The notes: generated from the sequence alone by a model not told the origin. A stretch of 64,000 nucleotides of DNA from Oscillospiraceae bacterium (GCA_902363145.1 CABIZB010000009.1:14707-78706); one strand, 5' to 3'. Shown: positions 45,442 to 55,635, counted from the stretch's first letter. Translations and numbers: made by a program.

Positions 45442-47520
45442 TTAAAGATTTATTTCAGTGACGGCACATTTATTGCCGCACAGAGTTTCGCTTATTGCGT
45501 CGGGCTGATGTGTGCCCGCATAAAGGGTGAATCTACTGCCAAAACGCTTTCTTTCGCCCTTTTCGTCCACAGCGGTGAATGCTCTTTCGGGAACGGGTAT
45601 TGTAACAGTTACCTTCTCGCCCGCATCAAGGCTAATGCGCTTGAAACCGCAAAGGCTTACATTGGTAACTGCATTTTCAGAGTAGTCCTTGATGTAAAGC
45701 TCAATAACGTCCTCGGTGGCATTCTTGCCCTTGTTCTCAGCGGAAACAACAGCAGAGCCGTCCTTGTACTCCACCGATGTGCATACGATATCTCCGTAAG
45801 TCAGACCGAAGCCGAAGGGATAAAGCACATTGTTTTCCGCAAAGCGGTAGGTGCGGTTCTTCATTGAGTAATCCGTAAATTCGGGAAGCAGCTCCGACTT
45901 TTCATAGAAGGTAACCGGAAGCTTGCCCGAAGGACTTACATCGCCGAAAAGAATTTCAGCAAGAGCCGTTCCGCCCTCAGAACCGGGGTACCATGTGTGG
46001 ATAAGAGCGTCGGGAGCACATTCGGTATTTACAGCACTTCCCGCAGCGCATACCACAACCACAGGCTTGCCTGTTTTCATGATCTTGTCAACGAGAATGC
46101 GCTGGCTTTCGGGGAGACGGATATCATTCTTGTCACCCGAGGAAAATTCGTTTCCTGTGTCGCCCTCCTCGCCCTCGATAGTGGAGTCAAGACCCACGCA
46201 GAGAATAACAACATCAGCATTTTCAGCCGCAGCCATAGCCTCCGCATATCTGTCACCGGGCATTGCAAGACCCGATACCTTCTGCTTGTAAAGATGACAA
46301 CCCTCGGCATAGATGACCCTGCCTTCAAACCTGTCCTGAATGCCCTCCAGGAAAGTGATGTATCTGTCGGCAGTACCGTTGTAATTGCCTTCAAGAACAA
46401 TTCTGCTGTTGCTGTTGGGACCGATAACCGCAATGGTATTGACCTTGTTTTTATCAAGGGGAAGAATGCCGTTGTTTTTGAGAAGAACCATTGACTTTTC
46501 CGCACATTCAAGAGAAACCTTTTTATGCTCGACACAGGAGACAATATTATAAGGAATATCATCAAACTCGGTCTTATCGTCGAACATACCAAGTCTTATG
46601 CGTGTCCTCATAAGATGAACGCAGGCTTTTCTGATGTCCTCCTTAGTAACAAGACCCTCGTCTAAAGCCGCAAGCACATTAACATAAGTACAGCCGCAGT
46701 TCACATCGCAGCCTGCTGTAAGAGCAAGCGCAGCCGACTCCACCGCATTTTTCGTAAGACCGTGATGCTCGTGGAAATCCCTGATAGCCCAGCAGTCGGA
46801 AACGAAATATCCGTCAAAGCCCCATTCACTCAGCTTGCCCATAAGAAACTTGCTTGCGCAGGCGCCTTCTCCGTTTACCCTGTTGTATGCGCCCATTACG
46901 CTTTCGACCTTTGCTTCCTTAACAAGGGCTTCAAATGCGGGAAGATAGGTTTCCTCCATGTCCTTCTGTGTAGCCTCGGCGTTAAATTCATGCCTTATGG
47001 ACTCAGGACCGCTGTGAACGGCAAAATGCTTTGCGCAGGCAGCGGTTTTCATGACCTCTCCGTCACCCTGCAGACCTCTTACATATGCCTTGCCGTTTTC
47101 GGCTGTAAGGAAAGGATCTTCGCCATAAGTCTCATGACCTCTGCCCCATCTCGGGTCTCTGAAAATGTTGATGTTGGGAGCCCAGAGAGTAAGTCCCTTG
47201 TAAATGTCCCTGTCATCGTATTTTGTGTAAACGTTGTATTTTGCCCTCGCCTCGGTGGAGGTGATGTCTCCCGCCTTTTCCACAAGTTCGGTGTCAAACA
47301 TGGCAGCCATACCGATAGCCTGAGGGAACATTGTTGCAACGCCCGAACGTGCAAGACCGTGGAGACCCTCATTCCACCAGTTATACGCAGGAATGCCCAG
47401 TCTCGGGACAGAAGGAGCATCGTATCTAAGCTGACCCGCCTGCTCCTCAACGGTCATTTCATCAACCAGAGCTTTCGCTCTTTCAAGGGCAGAAAGAGAT
47501 TTGTCAAGATATTTTTTCAT
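45442..47520 (-). CDS. GH3 beta-xylosidase/glucosidase
   Basis: 692 residues without a signal peptide. The N-terminal GH3 barrel has [13 protein letters not shown], the conserved [11 protein letters not shown], and the nucleophile Asp in [10 protein letters not shown] near residue 240. The alpha/beta sandwich with [13 protein letters not shown] follows, and a C-terminal fibronectin-like domain ends the protein. The WNEGLHG type is typical of beta-xylosidases. It lies 22 bases upstream of xylA and would split xylo-oligosaccharides to xylose in the cytosol. Confidence 0.93.
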   Translation of the reverse strand: MKKYLDKSLSALERAKALVDEMTVEEQAGQLRYDAPSVPRLGIPAYNWWNEGLHGLARSGVATMFPQAIGMAAMFDTELVEKAGDITSTEARAKYNVYTKYDDRDIYKGLTLWAPNINIFRDPRWGRGHETYGEDPFLTAENGKAYVRGLQGDGEVMKTAACAKHFAVHSGPESIRHEFNAEATQKDMEETYLPAFEALVKEAKVESVMGAYNRVNGEGACASKFLMGKLSEWGFDGYFVSDCWAIRDFHEHHGLTKNAVESAALALTAGCDVNCGCTYVNVLAALDEGLVTKEDIRKACVHLMRTRIRLGMFDDKTEFDDIPYNIVSCVEHKKVSLECAEKSMVLLKNNGILPLDKNKVNTIAVIGPNSNSRIVLEGNYNGTADRYITFLEGIQDRFEGRVIYAEGCHLYKQKVSGLAMPGDRYAEAMAAAENADVVILCVGLDSTIEGEEGDTGNEFSSGDKNDIRLPESQRILVDKIMKTGKPVVVVCAAGSAVNTECAPDALIHTWYPGSEGGTALAEILFGDVSPSGKLPVTFYEKSELLPEFTDYSMKNRTYRFAENNVLYPFGFGLTYGDIVCTSVEYKDGSAVVSAENKGKNATEDVIELYIKDYSENAVTNVSLCGFKRISLDAGEKVTVTIPVPERAFTAVDEKGERKRFGSRFTLYAGTHQPDAISETLCGNKCAVTEINL

Positions 47521-47547
47521 TTTCTCTGATTCCTTTCAAGGATGATT

Positions 47548-48462
47548 TTAATTTATAAGTTCATTAATGCGATTTCCGATATTGTCCATCATATCGGACG
47601 GCTCAGCATTATTACTGTTGTCAAGAAGACACCACTTTTCACAAAGCACAGCTTCCTCGCCGGTTGCAAATTTCCGCTTTTCGCCCAGAAACTCACATTC
47701 AAGGAAAAGATCGTTGGTGTAGACCTCAAAGTTGCAGGAAAAATCGGGATAGCAGACGTCCTTGTATTCGGAAATACATTTCGCGAAGATCTGCTCCTTA
47801 ACCGCATACACCGCAAAGCCGTCCTCGAGATTAAAGCCCGCCTTGAACGCCTTGCGAATAAAGGAATCCTGCCTTATGCGCACCATGGAATTGCTCATTC
47901 TGAATCTGCTGTCACAGATATCCGAGTAATCCCACAGGCTGATAACTCTGTTGGGGAGATATCCTCTCTTGGCGGTATTTACGGGTATCATGCAAACTCC
48001 GCCATCGGAAAGACTTGTTACCGACCAGGGAGCAAACTCTGTCTCTGACTCGGAAACATTTTTTATCCTGTGAGTGAGCTTTACCACAGGAGCAGTATCG
48101 TCAATCTCAATAATGACCGTAAATTCCTTGCCGAAAGGTGTTACGGGAGGAGTCAGGATAAGCCTATTACCCTCTATACTGCAGCTCACCGGGGCATTAT
48201 CGGGATAATATGTCTCGGGATTTACCTCGGGAGCTATCCATATCCTGTGACCGCCGTAAGCCACCCAGCTTCCGTATTCACCTGCAGGCTCGGTAAAGCG
48301 GCGTTCAACATCCTCAAACAGGACATTTTCCTTGCCCCTGCGGGCGAAATATATTATCCTCGGGCCCAGATCCACTGTAACACCGAGAGAAATAAGACCG
48401 TTATCCAGAAATACGCAGTTTCCGAAATTCTTGTACTGCTTATTAGAAACTCTTACGCTCAT
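47548..48462 (-). CDS. DUF4380-type sugar-binding-fold protein, first gene of the xylan operon
   Basis: 304 residues (start ATG 48462; upstream in-frame TTG is too close to the AAGAAGG site). The all-beta pattern with LGPRIIYFARRGKEN, YGGHRIWIAPE and PWSVTSLSDGGV resembles the galactose-mutarotase superfamily annotated DUF4380. It is probably cytosolic. Its place directly ahead of GH3, xylA and xylB suggests an epimerase- or mutarotase-like job on xylose or xylo-oligosaccharides (inference from position). Confidence 0.75.
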   Translation of the reverse strand: MSVRVSNKQYKNFGNCVFLDNGLISLGVTVDLGPRIIYFARRGKENVLFEDVERRFTEPAGEYGSWVAYGGHRIWIAPEVNPETYYPDNAPVSCSIEGNRLILTPPVTPFGKEFTVIIEIDDTAPVVKLTHRIKNVSESETEFAPWSVTSLSDGGVCMIPVNTAKRGYLPNRVISLWDYSDICDSRFRMSNSMVRIRQDSFIRKAFKAGFNLEDGFAVYAVKEQIFAKCISEYKDVCYPDFSCNFEVYTNDLFLECEFLGEKRKFATGEEAVLCEKWCLLDNSNNAEPSDMMDNIGNRINELIN

Positions 48463-48554
48463 AGTATTGACCAACCTTCTTTAAAAGCCGCATTTACGTG
48501 GGCAGAAATATGTTCGTTTTCGCCCTTTGTCCGTATGTCGTATTGAATGACTAA

Positions 48555-48584
48555 ATTATATAACAATCTCACGAGATTTACCAA
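48555..48584 (-). promoter_or_regulatory. Main promoter of the xylan/xylose operon with internal palindrome
   Basis: TTGGTA, an 18-bp spacer and TATAAT on the minus strand. The spacer contains the inverted repeat AATCTC/GAGATT (48565-48578). Similar CGAGAT words recur at about 48631 and 48752 in the shared region before the AraC gene, suggesting regulator sites. Confidence 0.65.
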
Positions 48585-48669
48585 TCGTTTTTTGCGTTTT
48601 TGATTTCACATATTGTGCTATTTTTTTATGCGAGATTTGTATGGCTTTACAAAAAACAGGTCAAATGTA

Positions 48670-48698
48670 TTGCCTTTTTATACAAGACGTGTTATTAT
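48670..48698 (+). promoter_or_regulatory. Promoter of the AraC-family gene
   Basis: TTGCCT, a 17-bp spacer and TATTAT, 124 bases before ATG 48823. Divergent from the operon promoter, as is usual for a local regulator. Confidence 0.5.
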
Positions 48699-48822
48699 AG
48701 TAATATAAACGTTACAAAAGTTGTGCCGATGATGCCAAAATTTATTACGAGATATCAATTTATGCCGCTATTTCAAAGCTTTTGCTTGAAAAATTACAAC
48801 AAAAAGGAACGGTGGGGCTTAT

Positions 48823-49686
48823 ATGATCGTACATCTTAACGGCGACTACGAAACAGTCGATTATGTTCCAAACCGAAGTGTTCTGTTATACGACAATAAT
48901 GAGGATGAGGAATATCCTCTCCACTGGCACAACGCCATAGAAATAATCATGCCCCTCACAAACGGCTTTGAGGCTGTATGCGCAGGCAAGAATTATAAGC
49001 TTTCCGAAAGGGATATCCTGATAATCCCCGGGGGCACTCTTCACAATCTGAAAGCACAGTCGGGCAGAAGGATCATCTTCCTGTGCGACAACAATTCCTT
49101 GGCGGCAAACCCCGCACTGTCCGAGCTTTATTCTGTCCTTTCAGAGCCTGTGCTCATAAATTCGGATTATGACAAGGAATTTCTAAAATCCTTGAATCAT
49201 ATCCTGGAGGAGATATACGTTCTGTATTCAAATTACACCGACATAACCGAGGTGTATATCTACATTAAGCTGGTAACTCTCCTTGCAAGGATAAAGGAGT
49301 ATCAGCTAAACGAGATAAAATACGACGACGGCGGAAAATATGTGGACAAATTCAATTTGATACTCAAATATATTGAGCAGAATTATGCAAACGATATTAC
49401 TCTTGAAAAGCTTGCCGATATCGCAGGCTACAGCCCATATCATTTTTCAAGGATATTCAAAAAATACAGCAACACGACCTTTATCAACTTCCTGAACCGA
49501 CGCCGAATAAAGGCAGCCGAGCTTCTTCTCCTTGAAAGCGGCAGCTCCATAACCGATGTGGCAATGCAGGTAGGCTTTGCAAGCCTCACCACCTTCAACC
49601 GAGTGTTCAAAAGCATAAACGGCTGCACTCCCTCGGAATACAAAAAGCTTTACAGAACCACTCAGACATCGAAAGGATTTACATAA
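48823..49686 (+). CDS. AraC-family transcriptional regulator
   Basis: 287 residues. An N-terminal cupin-like sensor domain (YPLHWHNAIEIIMPL near residue 31) is followed by two helix-turn-helix units in the last 100 residues: LEKLADIAGYSPYHFSRIFK and ITDVAMQVGFASLTTFNRVF, with the typical ending GCTPSEYKK. GGTGGGG lies before ATG 48823. It is divergent from the xylan operon, so it most likely activates it in response to a xylan-derived sugar (inference). Confidence 0.93.
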   Translation: MIVHLNGDYETVDYVPNRSVLLYDNNEDEEYPLHWHNAIEIIMPLTNGFEAVCAGKNYKLSERDILIIPGGTLHNLKAQSGRRIIFLCDNNSLAANPALSELYSVLSEPVLINSDYDKEFLKSLNHILEEIYVLYSNYTDITEVYIYIKLVTLLARIKEYQLNEIKYDDGGKYVDKFNLILKYIEQNYANDITLEKLADIAGYSPYHFSRIFKKYSNTTFINFLNRRRIKAAELLLLESGSSITDVAMQVGFASLTTFNRVFKSINGCTPSEYKKLYRTTQTSKGFT

Positions 49687-49695
49687 CCAATAACA

Positions 49696-49745
49696 AACAC
49701 CGCACATTTATGAAATGCTCCCATTTCATAAATGTGCGGTGTTAT
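49696..49745. terminator. Bidirectional terminator between the AraC and GGDEF genes
   Basis: A perfect 22-bp stem (49696-49717 with 49722-49743) with a four-base loop, serving both converging genes. Confidence 0.9.
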
Positions 49746-49753
49746 TGTTGTTA

Positions 49754-51670
49754 TCAGATTTTTGTCTGCAGCTCTCTGACCTTATGTTCACGTTTCATGG
49801 CGTACATTTCTTCATCGGCGCGCTTAAAAAAATCCTCGGGTAAGGTGTGCTGCGAGATATCAGCCATGTATATACCAATGCTGGCATTAAGGGTATAGGG
49901 CTTGTTTTCGGTCTTGTTAAAATCATCAAGAGCTGCGTTGAACCGCTTTTTATAGTGCATTGCCTTTTCTTCCGAATAGTCAAAAGCAAAAACGTAAAAT
50001 TCATCGCCGCCCGTTCTTCCTGCTATCTCATTTTCGGTGCAGCAGGCGGAAATAATGTGAGCAAGGGAATTTATTGCGTAATCTCCCTCTGTATGACCGT
50101 AAACATCATTGATGGATTTAAGCCTGTCCATATCAATAACAATGGCTGCAACAGTGGACTGCTGTTCTTCTTTTTTCTCATCAAAGGCTCTGTTCATACA
50201 TTTTTCAAAGCCTCGTCTGTTATACATACCTGTCAGCTTATCATGGGTGCTTGCTATTTCCAGATCCTCCACCAGCTCCCTGATACTGTTTTTGTGAAGA
50301 AGAGTTTCAAGGGCAACAGCAATATTCGCTATCCAGATATTATAAAACTCGCTGAAGGGTTCGTCATTTTTCATTGATATTGCAGAATAACCGAAGCAGT
50401 GATTTTCAAAATGGATATATGATATGTAATAACAGCAAGGAGACTCCGCCGAATCTGCGGGGATAAGCGTATTAGTGGAGAAATATTTCTCGGGGCGAAG
50501 GGAGCTGCCGCTTCTGTCTATCCATATTGCGGGATACACCTGCTCAGAGGGTGAGCGTATCTCGGTCTCGAAGGAGCTTCTGCCCTTCCTGTCAGTAAAG
50601 GTAAACATAAAGAATTTTTCATAATCGCCGATATTGCCGCCGAATTGTGTAAGTATATCCGATATCTGTTCAATTTTCGTTACACGGTTCATTTCAAGCA
50701 TAGCCGCTTCAACAGAATAAATACGATAAAGTGTAAAAGTATTCTTCTGGAAAAGTGAATTTATCTCACGGGATTTGTCCGCTTCAGTTTTGTAGTAGTT
50801 GACATTACAGCCGCAGGAGCCTGTAAAGCAGCTGTCCGTGTATAAATTAACGCATTTTTCCTGTGGTCTGCCATTATTCACATTTTCTATTATTTCAAAG
50901 GCTGTGCGTGACAATGTGTTCAGATTCACCTGTGCGGAGGTAATGGGGGGAACATGCATTTTCGCTTCATACACACCGTCAAAGCCCGAAATACATATAT
51001 CCTCGGGGACATTTACTCCCTTACTTATCAACACATCACAGAGAGAGTATGCCATATAATCATTTGCACAGACAATAGCCTGGGGACGGGGGCAGCAATT
51101 AAGAAAAAAATCGGCTGCTTCGTAGCATTTGTTGTACCAGAAATCACCGTGAAAAACACCGACGCCATCCTCGGGAAGTCCGCATTCCCTCATTGCGCTC
51201 TGAAAAGCCGCATATCTTTCCACAGCATCGCAGTGTCCCGGGATACCTGACATAAATCCAATATGCTTAAAGCCATGATGCTTTGCAAAATGCCTTACCA
51301 TATTTTTTATGCCCTCGGAGTTGTCGATATGCACGCTGTAATAATCATTGCAGGGTTCACCTATTGTTACAACAGGGCATCTGCATTTTTTTATATGAGA
51401 CATGATCTTATTTTTGATATCATCGGTGAAGCTGTTGCTGTTGTCAAAAATAATACCGTCCAGCTCATCAAAAGGAATAATATCAAGCATTTTATGTTCG
51501 TTCTGTGCATAATTCTGGTAGTCAGCACCGATAGTACCGATAAAGCTGAAAAAGATCACATTATAATCCAGATCCTTTGCTGCTCGGGATATGCTTCTGC
51601 ACAGTTCCTTTTTCTGTTCACTTGTTATCGCACACAGAAATACTCCAACTGTTTTTCTTTTATTTATCAT
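49754..51670 (-). CDS. LacI-type sensor domain fused to GGDEF (putative diguanylate cyclase)
   Basis: 638 residues from ATG 51670; a GTG four codons earlier lies too near the GGAG site. Residues about 5-290 match the periplasmic-binding-like sugar sensor of LacI regulators (KTVGVFLCAI, VVTIGEPCNDYYSVHIDNS, AIVCANDYMAYSL, ISGFDG) but lack the DNA-binding domain. A middle region of about 170 residues and a coiled segment follow, then a GGDEF domain (THDKLTGMYNRRGF, GRTGGDEFYVF) with an intact active-site motif. There is no signal peptide or membrane helix. It should make c-di-GMP in response to an internal sugar (inference). Confidence 0.85.
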   Translation of the reverse strand: MINKRKTVGVFLCAITSEQKKELCRSISRAAKDLDYNVIFFSFIGTIGADYQNYAQNEHKMLDIIPFDELDGIIFDNSNSFTDDIKNKIMSHIKKCRCPVVTIGEPCNDYYSVHIDNSEGIKNMVRHFAKHHGFKHIGFMSGIPGHCDAVERYAAFQSAMRECGLPEDGVGVFHGDFWYNKCYEAADFFLNCCPRPQAIVCANDYMAYSLCDVLISKGVNVPEDICISGFDGVYEAKMHVPPITSAQVNLNTLSRTAFEIIENVNNGRPQEKCVNLYTDSCFTGSCGCNVNYYKTEADKSREINSLFQKNTFTLYRIYSVEAAMLEMNRVTKIEQISDILTQFGGNIGDYEKFFMFTFTDRKGRSSFETEIRSPSEQVYPAIWIDRSGSSLRPEKYFSTNTLIPADSAESPCCYYISYIHFENHCFGYSAISMKNDEPFSEFYNIWIANIAVALETLLHKNSIRELVEDLEIASTHDKLTGMYNRRGFEKCMNRAFDEKKEEQQSTVAAIVIDMDRLKSINDVYGHTEGDYAINSLAHIISACCTENEIAGRTGGDEFYVFAFDYSEEKAMHYKKRFNAALDDFNKTENKPYTLNASIGIYMADISQHTLPEDFFKRADEEMYAMKREHKVRELQTKI

Positions 51671-51716
51671 AATATGTATCACGCTCCGCTTGATGCATTT
51701 TTGCTATCTGTACATT

Positions 51717-51747
51717 ATCATAGCATACTATTGAAATAATTTCAATA
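51717..51747 (-). promoter_or_regulatory. Promoter of the GGDEF gene with palindrome at -35
   Basis: TTGAAA, a 17-bp spacer and TATGAT on the minus strand. The -35 lies in the perfect palindrome TATTGAAA-TAA-TTTCAATA (51729-51747), a possible operator. A weak hairpin at 51825-51845 (CCGATAA/TTATCGG) may end the transporter operon. Confidence 0.5.
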
Positions 51748-51875
51748 GAAAAACGCAAAAGGCCGTCCAAGGGGAAGCCACGTCTTTGCCATTTCGTAAG
51801 AAAGACAAAGCTTGCGGCTCGGTACCGATAAATTTTTCTTATCGGCAATACCCTAACAGACAGCCTATTTTCATA

Positions 51876-52847
51876 TTATTCCTTTACACCGCCAATAGTA
51901 AGTCCTGCCACGAAATACTTCTGCAGAAAAGGATACAGACATATTATGGGGAGAGATGTTATGACCGTTGCAGCTGCACGGACAGAGGTAGGTGTTACCA
52001 TACCGCTGGCGTGTTCCATTGTCTGAGCTGTCTGTCCCTTGCCCGAGGTGGTAACAGCGCTCAGGAGCTTCATAAGTTCATATTGCAAGGTTGTGAGATT
52101 ATCGCTCATACGGTTGTAGAGCATAGCATCAAACCATGAGTTCCACTGTCCGACAGCGGTAAAGAGAGCAACTGTTGCAATTACAGGCATACAAAGCGGG
52201 AAAATGATCTTTATAAAAATTGTCATATGACCCGCACCGTCGATCTCGGCAGATTCGCTGAGGCTCTCGGGAAGACCGTTCATATATGTACGGATAACGA
52301 GCATATTAAATGCACTTACCATTCCGGGAAGAATATACACCCAGAAGCTGTTTGTAAGACCCAGTGCCTTATAAACAAGGAATACAGGGATAAGACCGCC
52401 CGAAACATACATGGTGATAACATAGATCAAGGACAGCTGTTTCTTGAAAATGAAATTCTTGCGGCTTAGAACATAAGCAAGAAGTGCTGTTACAAAGGTA
52501 GAAGAAACTGTGCCGATAACGGTTCTGAGAACTGAGATCTTAGCTGCTGTGGGCATAAGATCTCTTCTAAGCACCGCCTTGTAGTTATCAAAGGTAAACA
52601 TTCTGGGCCAAAGGTGAATGCCGCCTCTGAGAGCGTCCGTACCGTCGTTGAAGGACACCGCAACCGTGTTAAGAAGAGGATACAGCATTGTGATGGTAAA
52701 GACGATCATTATGATAAAGTTAACAGTATCGAAAATAACGTCGCCCGCTGTACGTCGGCTGAGGAAGGCTTTTTTTCCGTTTCCGATCTCATTTGCAGAT
52801 TTGACTCTTACTTTTATCTGCGGCGGGACCTTGTATTTGTTTGTCAT
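51876..52847 (-). CDS. Sugar ABC transporter permease, LplC/YtcP-like
   Basis: 323 residues with six hydrophobic segments and the EAA loop ESLSESAEIDGAGHMTIFIK near residue 205, which docks the ATPase. It belongs to the group that imports complex oligosaccharides with an LplA-like binding protein and a shared MsmK-type ATPase; no ATPase gene is here, as is normal. AAAGGAG precedes ATG 52847. It follows the partner permease after 20 bases. Confidence 0.93.
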   Translation of the reverse strand: MTNKYKVPPQIKVRVKSANEIGNGKKAFLSRRTAGDVIFDTVNFIIMIVFTITMLYPLLNTVAVSFNDGTDALRGGIHLWPRMFTFDNYKAVLRRDLMPTAAKISVLRTVIGTVSSTFVTALLAYVLSRKNFIFKKQLSLIYVITMYVSGGLIPVFLVYKALGLTNSFWVYILPGMVSAFNMLVIRTYMNGLPESLSESAEIDGAGHMTIFIKIIFPLCMPVIATVALFTAVGQWNSWFDAMLYNRMSDNLTTLQYELMKLLSAVTTSGKGQTAQTMEHASGMVTPTSVRAAATVITSLPIICLYPFLQKYFVAGLTIGGVKE

Positions 52848-52867
52848 AGTTTGCCGTTCTCCTTTCT

Positions 52868-53809
52868 TTAGAATAGGTGTTCCTCGCCCATTTTCTTTGC
52901 AAGCTGATTGGCGATAACGATCAGTATCAGACTTACAACGCTTTTGAAAATACCTGCAGCAGTACCGAGGGAGTAGTCTGCCTGGCTGATACCGTATTTG
53001 AGCACATAGATATCAATTGTCTGAGAAACACTTTGAACAAGACCGTTGCCCAACAGGTACTGAACCTCAAAGCCTGCATTAAGAACGTTTCCGATGTTCA
53101 TGATAAGCAGGATAAAGAAGGTAGGTTTGATACCGGGGAGTGTGATGTGCCATATTTTTGCAAGTCTGCCCGCACCGTCGATAGAGGCAGCCTCATAAAG
53201 GTCGGGGCTGATAGATGTAATGGCTGCAAGATAGATGATACTGTTCCAGCCTGTTTCCTTCCAGACATTCGCAAATCCAACTATCCACCAGAACCATTTG
53301 GGGTCTGCAAGGAAGTTGAAGGGCTTGTCAATGATATGAAGATTTACAAGTATCTCGTTCACGATACCGTTCTCGGTGGAAAGAACGTCAAATACGATAC
53401 CTGTTACAATTACCCATGAAAGGAAGTGGGGCAGATATGAAATTGTCTGAACCAGCTTCTTTCCTCTGTTGAAACGAAATTCGCTGAGCAGTATGGCAAA
53501 GAGAATTGCCGTAACAGTACCCAGCACAAGGTTTATCACACCCATTGCCAGAGTGTTTCTGATGACCTTTAAAAACTGATCGTTTGAGAAAAGGAACTCA
53601 AATTTTGCAAGTCCCACAAACCCTGAATGAAGAAGACCGTTTTTCGGCTTATAATTCTGAAATGCCATAAGCCAGCCGCCAAGGGGCACATAGCAGAAAA
53701 TAATAACATAAATTATAAAGGGGATTGACAGCAGGATCAGAACCTTCTGACTTTTTAGCTGCTTGAGGGTTATACCCTGCTTTTTTTCAGATTGTGAAGT
53801 CATTGCCAT
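52868..53809 (-). CDS. Sugar ABC transporter permease, LplB/YteP-like
   Basis: 313 residues with six hydrophobic segments; the EAA loop is in PDLYEAASIDGAGRLAKIWH near residue 200. It forms the import channel with the 51876 product. The ribosome site AAGGAG is rather far (15 bases) from ATG 53809. The order binding protein, LplB-like, LplC-like is standard, and the position beside the xylan operon points to xylo-oligosaccharides. Confidence 0.93.
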   Translation of the reverse strand: MAMTSQSEKKQGITLKQLKSQKVLILLSIPFIIYVIIFCYVPLGGWLMAFQNYKPKNGLLHSGFVGLAKFEFLFSNDQFLKVIRNTLAMGVINLVLGTVTAILFAILLSEFRFNRGKKLVQTISYLPHFLSWVIVTGIVFDVLSTENGIVNEILVNLHIIDKPFNFLADPKWFWWIVGFANVWKETGWNSIIYLAAITSISPDLYEAASIDGAGRLAKIWHITLPGIKPTFFILLIMNIGNVLNAGFEVQYLLGNGLVQSVSQTIDIYVLKYGISQADYSLGTAAGIFKSVVSLILIVIANQLAKKMGEEHLF

Positions 53810-53840
53810 AGCGAATTTTGCTCACTCCTTATTGTAAGCT

Positions 53841-53872
53841 GACGGAACCGCCTGTTATGAGACGATTCCGTC
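53841..53872 (-). promoter_or_regulatory. Hairpin between binding-protein and permease genes
   Basis: A 10-bp stem with one G-U pair (53841-53850 with 53863-53872, core GACGGAA) lacking a T-run. As in malE-malF type operons it would keep the binding-protein mRNA more stable than the permease mRNA. Confidence 0.55.
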
Positions 53873-53907
53873 ATACTTAAACTGCACTGTTTATTATGTT
53901 CAAAAAA

Positions 53908-55635
53908 TCAGTCGCCTTCTGCAACGGCAATTCTTCTCTGAACCTCTTCGGTAAGAGCATTGAGATATGCCTCGATATCGCATCTGTCATTATAAACAGT
54001 GAGATATTCGTTCCATGCAGACTCAAAATCATCGGAAATAACAACCTTAGGAAGGTACTCGTGCTTAACCTCGTCCATGTTTACCTTAGCAAGACCCCAA
54101 GGAGTTTCGGTTGTGAATGCGTTGGAATAAGACCACATGGGGAACCAGGGAGACTTTTCCTTTGAAGGATTGAGCATCTGAGTGTAGGTCTGAACGCCGT
54201 ATGCGTTGAAGCATTCCTTTACAGGCTCGAGAAGAGACTCATAGAACTCTGCGGGCTGGTTGCTGGGGTTGTAAGCATTGATGCCGTCGTGATCCATGCC
54301 GATGTAGCCGGGGAAGTAGGAGTAAGAGCACATATTAGCGTTGATGTAAGCCTGATCTACTGAATTCTTACGCTGTTCCTCGTTTCTGTAGAAGAGACCG
54401 TCATCGCCTACGAAATAGTCAATGCCTTCCTGACCCCAGTTACGGAGTGTGAGGATCTCGGGAGAAAGAAGATCGTTGAGGAACTTCATTGCACCTTCGA
54501 TATCGTCGCAGCTAACTGTGATACCGATACCGCCTGTTGCGTCAAGAGCAGCCTCGCTGTGGTAGCGCTCTTCGATACCCTTGTCAATTACGATTCCAAG
54601 AGGTACATATGTGCAGTCATCAAGACCCTGCTGCTTGATAGCGTTCTCAGCGTCCTGGAAATTCCAGTGCTGGTCAACCATACCGCATACACGTCCGGAA
54701 GAAAGCTTAGCGATGTACTGGTCATAGTTAAGAGTAAATGTCTCGGGGTCGATAACGCCCTTCCGATATTCCTCGTTGAGCTTCTGGAAATATCTCTTTG
54801 CAGTGGGAGTGGTGTTGTAGTCGATAGCCTGATGTGTAGTCTCGTCAACTATGCAGCAGCCGTCGTTGGGATAACCGTCAAGGAAGAAGGGAGCATTCTC
54901 AAGGCAGAAATATCTCCAGTCATCTGTGAGGATCTCATAGCCGATGTTGGGAGTGCCGTCCTCCATTGTGGGGTTAGCCTCAAGGTATCTCTCGATAACA
55001 TCGAAATATTCATCAAGTGTTTCGATCTTGGGATAGCCTGCCCACTTGAGAACTCTTGTCTGAATCCAGAATGCTTCATCGTTATGTATTGTACCTGTGT
55101 CATACATATAAACATTTCCGAACTGAGGAATGATGTAAACGTGACCGTCTTCATTTCTAATCTGATTCCATTCAGCATCGGAGTAGAAATTCTTTACATT
55201 AGGATAGTTGTCCCAATACTGGTCGATAGGGATAAGGGCACCTGCATCAATAAGAGTGGTGCTTCCGCTGGAGCCTACGATAAAGTCGGTGTATTCGCCG
55301 CCTGCGATCATAACGCCGATAGCTTCCTCGGCAGTCTGACCTGTGAGCCATGTCTCCTTGCACTTTGCGCCGATCTTTTCGGCAATTACCTGCTAGATCC
55401 TGTTGTCAGAATTGATCTCATTTCCGGGAACGGAGAAGAAAGCTGTAAACTCCTTGATCTCTCCGGAGGAAGCTTCTGTTCCTGCATCTCCGCCTGCAGC
55501 AGTTGTTCCTGCATCTCCGCTTGCAGCAGGAGCATCAGCACCCTCGTTTCCGCCCGCAGTGTTTCCGCAGCCTGCCATTCCTGCCATCATAAGGACAGCA
55601 AGTGATAATGCTGCAATTGACTTGATTTTTTTCAT
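53908..55635 (-). pseudogene. Sugar-binding lipoprotein gene (LplA-like) with one in-frame TAG
   Basis: The frame runs from ATG 55635 (GGAGG eight bases upstream) to the stop at 53908, 575 residues long, broken only by TAG at 55393-55395 (codon 81). Before it come the signal peptide and lipobox MAGMAGC, a Gly/Ala/Thr linker and FTAFFSVPGNEINSDNRI. After it the family 1 binding fold continues without a frame change (QVIAEKIGAKCKETWLTG). A CAG-to-TAG change is the simplest cause. All else is intact, so it is a fresh mutation, a sequencing error or a suppressed stop. It heads the transporter operon. Confidence 0.87.

Noticed and set aside
53908..55311. A separate gene starting at the ATG near 55311
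   Set aside because: The frame is continuous with the lipoprotein start through one TAG; no ribosome site precedes this ATG and it lies inside the binding fold.
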